This document shows positions 55,301 to 64,000 of a stretch of 64,000 nt of DNA, piece after piece; the stretch's first letter is position 1, and each line of letters begins with the position of its first letter. The notes beneath the pieces were generated by a model. That model saw nothing but the letters and a program-made list of their open reading frames with translations. It ran no database searches and was not told where the DNA came from. The position numbers and the translations under genes were made by a program. Source of the DNA: Neopestalotiopsis rosae (taxonomy: Eukaryota > Ascomycota > Sordariomycetes > Amphisphaeriales > Sporocadaceae). The DNA is taken from NCBI GenBank assembly GCA_023078685.1, contig JALGAS010000004.1:5208001-5272000 (forward strand), given 5' to 3'.

Positions 55301-58059
55301 ATTGGATCAGATCATCCCATCTTTTTTCCTCTTTTTTTCTTCAACCCTGGAAACGTTGAACCAAGATGAGGGGTTCAAACTTCGGCAGATCGGTCTGTTT
55401 CGTGAAAAAAAGCGGGAATTTTTTTCTTCGTCTCCCTTGTCTGTTCTTGATGAGAAGAGGGGAAACATACCAGAGAGGGGTGAAAACGTTACTATTCCGA
55501 AGTTTTGCGGTCTTTTTTTCTTCCCCTCTGTCCCTCTTCCTGCACACCACGAGTCACGCGGCGCAGTGTGAAGAAGAGGATCTAATCCACCCATCGTGTG
55601 ATGTATCGAGAGACATTTCGTCACTTGGGGTTGTTTTTTTTCTAAGTCCACGTAGAAACGTTACGACTGTCATGCATCGCTTGTCACATTGCGTCTGGAG
55701 CCCATGAATCAGATGAGGAACAAAAGCCCCACCCGACATAAAGTCATATGTTTTGTATAGTTGAGAGGAATCTTGCGAATTATACAGGAACCCATTTCTT
55801 TATTGTGCATATGACATTTGTTTCGCCTTGATGCTTGTTGATTAGGTAAGATTAGTATCACGGCGCAAACCCCATGAAACAGTCATCTTTTGGTCTCTAG
55901 ACATTGTCTTGATCTCGCCTTTCGAGGCGTAGGTAGTAGTGATACTTAGTAATCGGGCGGCTTTCTCTCAAACTGAAAATCTAAACAACTATTCCATCTG
56001 TCAACTATCCAAATACGTATATTGACGTATAATGCAGCCCAAGTGCTTGCGTTTGTAATATAATGTTCTCTCGACGAGTCCAATATGAAAGACACATTTC
56101 GCGCATCCTGTTTCTGCTATAGACATGAAACAAAACATCTGGGAATAGAAGCTCGTGTTTCACCGGAAAAGAGGCGGGACCCTGAGGTTTCTACAAATGC
56201 GGGCGGAAATTATTGAGTTCCAGACATTGCCAAAGTAAACTGTTCAAGCTTTTCTGAAACAGAGGACCCTTTCAAGTCCACAAGCCCATTCGTGGCGCCA
56301 TGTTTCTCTCGTCAGCAGCAAAACGACGGCTTGTATTTTTTTTCGGGCTGACTTGCTTGCATTATCAGTGACCTAGGTCTTACACGAACCTTTATGCTGT
56401 CTATTCTGATCCGCCTCCCTCCACCAGGTTGAAGCTCTCTGTGCATGCTATATGCCTCTTGCTGATACGTCAATTCAGAGAGACCATACATTTGAGGTAG
56501 GCAGGCGGGAGAGAAATGCGTGGACTCGACAGATTTTGTGCATCAAGCAGAGTGAGAGAAGAAGCAAATTTGCCAGGGCGGTTCGTACGACCGGCGTACA
56601 TGTACTCCAAAAGGGACAGACGCGAGGCGTGCGCTCTATCGCTCTCTCTCTCTGTGACTCTCTCTCGTGACTTTTGGATCTCCAGACAATTTGTATGAGT
56701 AGAGTGTTACATTCACGTGAGGTTGACGCTTTCAACAGTTCCTGAGTCAAAGGGCAAAAAAAGAAGGGGTCAGTCTCAGCGGAGTTGCTTCTCCCCATGA
56801 CCAGAGAGAGAAGGGGAAAAAAGCAAAATGTAGACTAAACCCGAGGATGTGGATGGTCAAGATGGTGTGTGAAACCTCGCCTCTCTCTTTTTTTTTGCCT
56901 CCGCTGCAATCGCATCGCACGCCACTCTAGTTTCATCATGTGCCGTGTCCGGAATAGGGAAAGACGGAACAAGAAAGAATGTTGTTGTAAAAAGCAAATA
57001 ACAACGGCGTGTTACCATGCCAAAGCGAATCTAGAGAGACGGGATGTGTTTTGTGGAAAGCTCGAGCTGTGAAATGGTCTCAGTCCCAGAGTAAACCATC
57101 GTTCGTCAAGCATCTCAAACGTGTGTATGATGAGTATCGCTATCTCTACGCAGAAACAACTATATCAACAGCACGGGATCAATATAACAGTTCAGCTCGT
57201 TTACTGACTCATTAGGTACAGCCTCCAGAACACAGAAAAGAGGCAAACCATCGCGAGGTCTTGCCTGCATATAGTGCTTGCAGCGAGCACAATTGGGTGG
57301 TAGAGAAAAAGGAAAAGAAAAGAAATGCAACAACTACCTCTTCCTCTGAATCGCTTGCAGCACAAGGCGACCCATCCATCCATCCTCCCGTGCCGTGTCC
57401 GCATATGCATATGCACATCGTGAGAGACGACCCTCTCGTTTTGGAACGAAACCAGTGGTGTCGATCACAGTTCGCCGAGTCATTGCTTGCGTATGCAAGC
57501 TATTAAAGACTGGAGAGAAAAGGAAAAATTCCAGTGTGAAGATGACTGCCAATGGAGACTCGTATACCCTCCTTCAGTGAACCTTGGCCTCAATGTCGAG
57601 CATGCCTGTCCCCTGTCACTGTTCAAGGTACAGCTGTGAGTTGCTTGCGGTCGTGACACCCTCATCATGCTGCGAATGCACATTTTCGTGGACTAAAATG
57701 AAGCCATCTAGGTGGCGTCGGTTGCAACGGCACGTCAACTCATCCAAATTGGATGATTTGGGTGATTATCTATGGCCATAATTGACGCCGCTCAGATCAG
57801 TGTCACTGAACTCTGATGGTATAGAGAATCATTTCGTTCTTGCAAGTTAAGAAATCATTCTGCAAAATAACTCAATGATACTATAAAAGACTAGAGTCTA
57901 TATGTATTCGTTCGTTATTGAGTTTCACAGTGCTTCAAGGATAGAGTAGACTCTTTAGTCCTTTATCAGACTCTACAGAGTGCAGCCATAGTATCCAGCT
58001 GATTCGCAACCACCATGTTCCCCTGCCAGTCTTGTCAACATGCATAGCTAGCCTTTCAA

Positions 58060-61000
58060 TCAATCCTCACACTCCTGAGTCAGGTCCGTATTGATCACAA
58101 GGTCGTCTTTATCTTTGAGGTGCATTACAATTGTCACGCTCTCAATGCCCAGCATGCGATCTTCGTGCATGACCTCGCGTTCCGTAGTCTCCAGCACGCG
58201 AGTGACAGACGACATCTCGGCCTTGAGCTGGCGAATTTCAGCTGTGAGAGCCATATATCGATCTCTCCAACTACACTCATGTGCGGGAGGCGCAACGGCG
58301 GACGGGCGGTGCAAGTCCAAGTCCGAGCCTTTGCCGACTACCATGAGAGCTTCCTTACGACGCGAAGCAATATCAGTTGACGTGTGACTGTCAGACGCCT
58401 GCTCTCGCCGCCGATGATTGAAAGATAGCTGTCGAGGCTGCAAAACCTGTGAAGGAGTTGAAAAGCCGCTGGCTGTAATTCGGCTTGACGATGCTTGTTC
58501 AATTAGCCCCTTTCCATTCTTGTTTTCTTCTCGGAGGCGATCGAGCTCGGTTTCAGCCTTTGATATTGCTTGTCGGTAGCTCTCTTGCAAGTATTCGTCC
58601 TGGCGTCGGAATTGCTCCAAGCGCTTATTTGTTGCAGTTATGTTGGTGGCAAGCTTGTGCTTGGAATTGAATCCTTGCTCACGAGCAGACTGGGTGCTGT
58701 GTTGAGCAGGACCTGTGGCCAGATCCTGACGACGAGTCTTTAATCCTTTGCCACGGCTTGTGCCTTCACCAGCTAGATTTGGACTCTTTTCTTGCGCGAA
58801 TGGCACAGGAGTTTTGTCACGAAGACCACGCTTTGTAGCATGCTCCCGCAGTGTTTGAGACGAGTGAAGCTCGAATATATTGTCTGAGTCCTCCACGTGT
58901 GTTGATATGCCTGCGTCACTTGCCTTTCTCGACAAATCAAGGTGTTGAAGCTGCTTCACACGCTCGGCGACTGGGACTTGGCTTTTCCTTCTTCTAATGT
59001 CCTCATGGGTCGAGGACTTTGGGCGCCTCGGCAAGTCTGTTTCCGGTTGATGACTTCGCCAAGCACCGTGTGAACCCTGGGACGAAACATGTCGAAGTTT
59101 CTGGTGGATCCAGGCTTGGGATGGCTCTTTCTGATGACTCTTTAGCCAAGCTGGTGGACTGTTCAGACGACCTCGAGGGACTGTTGATATTTCATCTCCC
59201 GTGGAAATTATGGCTTGGGTCGCATCACGTCCTTCGTCGTCGATGCGTTGCTGCCAGGAGGTGATCTTTGCAGCTGCAGTCTTCTCCAATTTTATTGAAT
59301 CGGCATTTCCACCGCGCTGCTGCTTTTCAGCTGATTCTGTCCATTTGTGGCCGTGCCTTGATCGTGCTTGTTCGGTGGCATTCTTCTAGAACTCTGCAGA
59401 TTCATATCTTCGCACACCATGTTCAATTCCATTGGCCCCTGAACCTGAGAGAGAATCCTGATGATCGACCACATGTGGTTGCTGTACTGTGTGGATTTGA
59501 GTGCTCGTGCTATCCGTCGTCCGGGAACGAGCCAAATGCCTCAACTGGTCTAATTCGGTTCTGGAAGCATGTCTCTCGAAAGCACCCGAATCCACATGCC
59601 GGAGCTTGTGGAATTCCCGTTGGATGACCGGAGCAGCTAGAGGGGACAATTGTCCATGGTGTGTATGATCATTTGGAAGAGTGATTGAACCATTCAGCTC
59701 CTTGTGGGTCGGAGACCCTGACAGCATAATCTCCTCCACATACTCATGATGACTCACCTCTGCGATAGCATGCACCGGCGTCGTTGATTTCGAAAGTTTA
59801 GGGGAATGTCGGGCAGACCAATTCTGTAACTTGTTGCGGAACCTGTCCACAAGATGCTCGGCAACATGAGGAGTACCATGCAAACTCACCAAGTGATGTC
59901 TATGGTTGTCCTCACGTTCCATATGTACATCGTCCAGGCGGGATGAAATGTGTTCTTGGCCGTTCCCAGACAAGATTGTCTTTCCTAGTTCCGGCGACAG
60001 GACGTTTCTAGACGGCGAATCGTGCCTGCTGGCCACGATATTTGATTGCTTGGGCGTAACGGTTTTCCTGGCAGATTCCCTGTCCGCCATCAGGAATGGG
60101 TTCTGTCTGAGATTCCTACCATCACTTTTGTACGCATTAGACTCTATCTGTGCCATAGAATGGTCCCCTTTTTGTGTTGAGTGATGAACGTCTGCTCCCC
60201 TTATTGTCGAATTTCCAGATCTTGCATTCGATGAAGAGTCAGGGCGCTGGACTGACCGAACATCTGCGTCATATTCCCCCTTGATGATATGTCGAGCCTC
60301 TTGCTGGCTGTGGATCTCGTTATCCTGGTCATTGACTTTTTGCTCTGAGTAGTGGTCAGAGATTCTCACTACTTCGTCTTGCCTCTCGCAGATACATCGC
60401 TGGCAGAAGTGATGGCCACAGGACGTGCATTTCGACGGTGCGGAAGTACGATGAGCACAGACATGGCATACATGACAGCATGTAGGGGGGCTGTGACTCC
60501 CATCACCTGACCTAGCTAAATCCGAGTCTTCCTCATCGGATAGCCAGCCAGGAGGCCTTGAAATGCCATATTCTTGATAGAGGTCCCGAGCGGACTTCCT
60601 TTTCAACTTGGAATCATCCATCTGGTTAGAATTGTTGGTAAGAATCGGCAATTCCAGGTCTAGCTCTAATTCTCTCAATTGTGGCGGGGGCGAATATACG
60701 TGTGCGGGATTAGACGTGCAAGCTATACAGGTTGGCTCGTAGGAATCATGTTCGTGGTCGTGTTCATGATGTATCTCCTGCGAGTAGCCGTGAATATCGT
60801 TATCTTCCCAACGCGCGATTTTTAGGCCAGTATACGAGTGTTCCGGCTTGACAGTATGCCGAGCAGATTGTCGACCCCAACCGATCAGCATGTTCTCTCG
60901 GTCCCATTCGAACAAGGGATGTTTCGACGGTCGACGGTCTTGAGGGATGATTCCGTGGAGTTGGCGGATCCGATACGAGACTGTGCCGGTCGGGATCAGG

Positions 61001-61107
61001 CTGTCCGGCGATAGATCAGGTGCAGGACCGTCAAAGATCGAGAAGACCAGAGTATCGTATGGCTCAATGCCTGAAGCACTCAGAGGAGTCACGTCTGCTG
61101 CCTCCAT
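58060..61107 (-). CDS. RING-like finger and coiled-coil protein, split by one in-frame TAG
   Basis: From the ATG at 61107 the frame is open to TAG at 59388-59386, then continues in the same frame without another stop to 58060, about 1,014 sense codons in total. The N-terminal part has a conserved-looking start (SGIEPYDTLVFSIFDGPAPD, PLFEWDRENMLIGWGRQ), a His/Glu-rich stretch and a Cys-rich finger near residues 213-245 (CCHVCHVCAHR...KCTSCGHHFCQRCIC) that looks RING- or B-box-like. The middle is disordered. The part after the TAG has a coiled coil (TNKRLEQFRRQDEYLQESYR, then AISKAETELDRLREENKN) and a last helix ending in a CED C-terminus. A ubiquitin-ligase role is only a guess. The TAG may be a nonsense change, a base error, readthrough, or part of a small unrecognised intron. 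Confidence 0.65.
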
Positions 61108-61475
61108 AACTTGTCCATCATCTACACTCGTCGAGAATTTGGTGGCAAGAATAATCGTGGGGTTTGCGGTCGTTGGTAACGTCTACTGGCAGAAGCCTGA
61201 TTCGTAGGGGGTCGATGTAGGATATCGGAATGTTGCAGAGGTGTGGTCTGGAGAAGAGGCAACAATGTGAAACCGGGTCATTTTGAAGTTCTGTGTGGTC
61301 AGTTCATTTCAAGCTAATGGCAGTCGCGACTAGATTCGGCAATTATAAGCACCCAATATGGGAAGGAGCTGCTCTCTTCGAAGGCGCAAACAATGCTCAA
61401 TTCACACATTCAAGCCTATGCTGATTATAGGAAAGTTTGATGTACACGGTGCAGCTCCTGCTCGCTCTATACACT
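61108..61475. other. Intergenic region between ATP16 and the RING-like gene
   Basis: 368 nt: 3' flank of ATP16 and promoter of the RING-like gene (both minus strand). No clear site seen. Confidence 0.5.
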
Positions 61476-62291
61476 CTATTTCAAGACAGCTTGCAAGCTC
61501 TCCAGAACCTATTTGATAGTTAGTATCATTTTCGGAAATGACGAGCATTGATGAATCAAAATGGGTATGCATACCTCCAACTCAATCTTAGCCTCAGCAA
61601 TGTCCTGCTCGCTGCCGCTGCCGTTGGCAATCTTCTGGGCCTCAGCGATCTGGGACTTGACGGCCTCAGCGCTGAAGTCCTCGACGGGGTAACCCTCAAT
61701 GGCGTTGATGCTCATGGCAGAGTTGGGCTGGACAACGGCGAATCCACCGGAAACTATAGCTCGTCAGCCATGTCTAACCTTCAAAGGTGATACATCGCAG
61801 GTCATCCTGCATCGACGTACGGAAGAACTGCTTGCTGCTGCCACCGTCCTCGATGACCTCAATCAGACCGGGCTTCAGCTGCTCAATGGAGGGAACGTGG
61901 TTGGCGAGGACACCCATCTCTCCGGACTCGGCGGGGATGTTGACCTGAACAACATCCTGGGACTTGTAGATGGACTGTTGCGGCAATTAGCTCGGTTCGT
62001 CGGTCGCATCTGCAATCGGGTCATTGCGGCTTTCATTGCCGCAGACTATTCATCGTCCATCGGGGATTGCGCATAGTCATGGCGAGGCATCGTACCTGAT
62101 GGGGGAGAGCCAAGCTCAGCTTGATCTGTGACGGAGGTTAGCTATGTTGAAAACTGGGAGCCGCGCGGGCCCGATGATGAAAGACGGACCTTGTCAGGGG
62201 CAGCATCGGCGTAGGTTCTTCGCTGCAGAGGGGCACGGAAAGCTGCGGGACGAGCTCGCAGAGCTGCTCTGGCGACGCGGAAGGAGTTCAT
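61476..62291 (-). CDS. atp16: Mitochondrial F1F0 ATP synthase subunit delta, one extra base in exon 4
   Basis: The delta subunit is part of the central stalk of F1 in the mitochondrial matrix and couples c-ring rotation to catalysis. Five exons: 62291-62190, 62125-62096, 61974-61821, 61754-61575 and 61508-61476. The first encodes an arginine/alanine-rich presequence (MNSFRVARAALRARPAAFRA...). Exon 2 is a 30-nt micro-exon (IKLSLALPHQ). The core reads QDVVQVNIPAESGEMGVLAN, then HVPSIEQLKPGLIEVIEDGG, SGGF, AVVQPNSAMSINAIEG, and a C-terminal helical hairpin ending LESLQAVLK. Between SGGF and AVV there is one base too many (TTCCGCC, plus-strand GG at 61740-61741); all other junctions keep frame. 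For an essential respiratory gene a base-calling error is the most likely cause. Family identity is certain. Confidence 0.9.
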
Positions 62292-64000
62292 GATGGGTGG
62301 TGCTGCCAATTGGTGGTGATGCGTATCAACCAGCTTCGTATCCGCTCACGATGGTCGTCAGTCGCAAATTGAGGAATAATGTTGGTCTCGGGACGAATCG
62401 GCAACTTTGCTCCGAGTTCACGTGCCCAGTGCGTCTTGTTCGCAGGAGCGGCTATTATGTAAGCTTGGAAACCAAGGACTGGACATGAATGGTGCTGGCT
62501 TACTAGTCACGTGACTACGACCTTGGTTGAGCGTGAATCTCCATGGGCATCAGCTCAACGCTACGAAAGGAAATTCATTTGCGAAATGTAATTATGAAAG
62601 AATCTAATAGATATTCCTCGTATAAGCGACAAGCTTACGCCACGAAGCAACCCAAGAATCGACTTCCGAGCCCAGATTCGGTCAGGTTGTACATTTCTGG
62701 GGAGGTACATTAGGGATGCACTGGGCGGTGCGCCGTACTTGCAAGCTGACGATTTGAAAACGCCAAAACTCTTTTCATTCTCCCAGGCATATCACGAAGT
62801 CTCAGTCACCTCTAGCAGCCCTCTTGTAAGAAGGTCGTTGCACCAAGGACGACATAGTAAGCAATTTCTGATCATAGGAGTCTCCGCCATTGTCGTAAAT
62901 GCCATCACCTCGCCATGGCGCATCGAGACTTTCCGGAATGCCTCCAAGCCTTCAAGATGACCTCACCTTTCAACTCTGCCTCGCGTGGCACTGTTCTGGA
63001 CCAGCTAGCGCCGAAGCCACACTTAGAGAGCATTGAAATGTGCTGCTAGATGAAGTCTTTCTATATGGGACCACCTTGGTCTGATGTAAGTTTCGACCGC
63101 TAACGACGGTTGTCTTACTGGTGGGCGTACCTGGCAGCGTTTCTTACTTGGGATGCGCCGTAATGCAGACGAAATAGGGAATTACCAGTATATATCTCAT
63201 GCTGGGTTGCAACTCTCAACGGCGTTATCACTGCGCCCCGTGACCACATCAACATGCGATGGCCCTTTGGGTAAGAAGTTGGGTCGTGTCTCATGTTTCG
63301 CATAATCGATCACATGCCTGCACGCCTCTAACTGAGTCACATTTGGTATTGTACTGTAATGTATGGCTTATGGCTTGCGACTTCAGCGATTGACCCCCAA
63401 ACCCCCGTCAGGCTCGGTATACCCTTTTCGTCTCAACTCCAACCTGCCCAGGTATGGAGCAAAGCAACAAGTGCTGCCAGATTGCGGCACTTGATAGCAG
63501 CCACCGCCAGTCATGCCACAACCTCACTGTTCAACGACCCGTTTGAGGGGAAAGGACCCGCAAAGGAGGGAGCCCAAAGCATGACTGCGAGCATCCCAGT
63601 GTACCAGTGCATTGGCAAGCCAAGTTTCGATTAAACTGCCATGCGCTGATGCCGCTATCTTCCTGCATTCTAGCGTTCAAACCAGAACAATGCGGGGTTT
63701 CGTCGAACTTCCCCAAAGCCGACGGCGCCGCGCAAGCCAACAACAACTTGCGGCACGTTTGGAGAGTGGGGAAGGCGGCTTTGGCACGACCATCATCTGT
63801 CAAAAGAACGATCTGCAACGCCTTTCAGCTTGTCGAGTTGAGGTGGGCAGAGCAGGACAAGCATTCGCTGTCTTGATCTGGCTATCGGCTTCTGCAGCCG
63901 CCCACGAATATGTGGTGAAACAGCGAATGAAGAGCGTACAGCAGCATAGTAGCACTTGTCGTGCCGCCTATGAATGCTCTAATAAGACGGCACCCGCACC
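62292..64000. other. Right-end region without a recognised gene
   Basis: 1.7 kb upstream of ATP16. Open stretches at 62739-62960, 63359-63634 and 63607-63876 are short, overlap others on the opposite strand and match no family I know. It may contain the promoter of ATP16 and the flank of a gene beyond the window. Confidence 0.45.

Larger units (their letters stand above)
45583..58059. other. 12.5-kb stretch without a recognisable gene
   Basis: Between the start of the LRR gene and the end of the RING-like gene, both on the minus strand. All open frames here are short, have biased composition and overlap on both strands; none shows a family I recognise. The GC level is ordinary, so it is not RIP-type AT-rich repeat. 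Pyrimidine-rich tracts (for example 51228-51250, 54998-55015, 55085-55160 and 56880-56895) and microsatellites are frequent. It may hold long promoters, leaders or non-coding transcripts. No tRNA or rRNA was seen. Confidence 0.55.

Overview
This window looks like a chromosomal segment of a filamentous ascomycete (Pezizomycotina). The evidence is short introns of about 50-190 nt with GTRNGY donors and CTRAY-type branch points, fungal gene families (Rse1, Mss51, PXA, Sip3/Lam, intracellular LysM, S33 TAP-domain peptidase, F-box relics), a Fot1/pogo transposon carrying a clear C:G-to-T:A (RIP-like) mutation signature, and a Ty3/gypsy chromovirus.

Region 1 (1-10,440) is odd. It holds two near-identical copies of the splicing factor gene RSE1 (SF3b130). 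Copy 1 (1-2,056) runs in from the left edge with an open frame and breaks off before its last ~91 codons. Copy 2 (6,440-10,440) is full length but carries many small indels and a stop. Between them lie a broken PXA-domain gene and a broken MSS51-like gene, both on the minus strand. All three families are normally conserved, so this is either a patch of poor sequence or a decaying segmental duplication. No frame break is visible in the next two genes.

Region 2 (10,583-17,221) has an intact two-exon LysM gene (minus strand) and an intact 1415-aa Sip3/Lam-type sterol-transfer protein with BAR, PH, GRAM-like, VASt and TM parts.

Region 3 (17,504-27,061) is a nested transposon. A ~1.88-kb Fot1/pogo-like element has a transposase reading frame that is still unshifted but carries ten premature stops, with substitutions at catalytic acids that fit RIP. 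It is split by a 7,676-bp Ty3/gypsy chromovirus with two 512-bp LTRs that read as identical, a 5-bp target duplication, open gag and pol, a candidate -1 frameshift signal, a candidate self-priming site, and an antisense ORF with a Zn(II)2Cys6-like cysteine pattern.

Region 4 (28,062-45,582) is mostly minus-strand genes: a three-exon giant with a CorA-like C-terminus (one frame break), an S33 peptidase, a five-exon HSL-type esterase and an LRR protein, with two decayed F-box-like relics between them.

Region 5 (45,583-58,059) is a ~12.5-kb stretch with no recognisable gene, rich in pyrimidine tracts and microsatellites, upstream of the LRR gene.

Region 6 (58,060-64,000) has a RING-like/coiled-coil gene interrupted by one in-frame TAG, the five-exon gene for the mitochondrial ATP synthase delta subunit (ATP16) with one extra base in exon 4, and a right end with nothing recognised.
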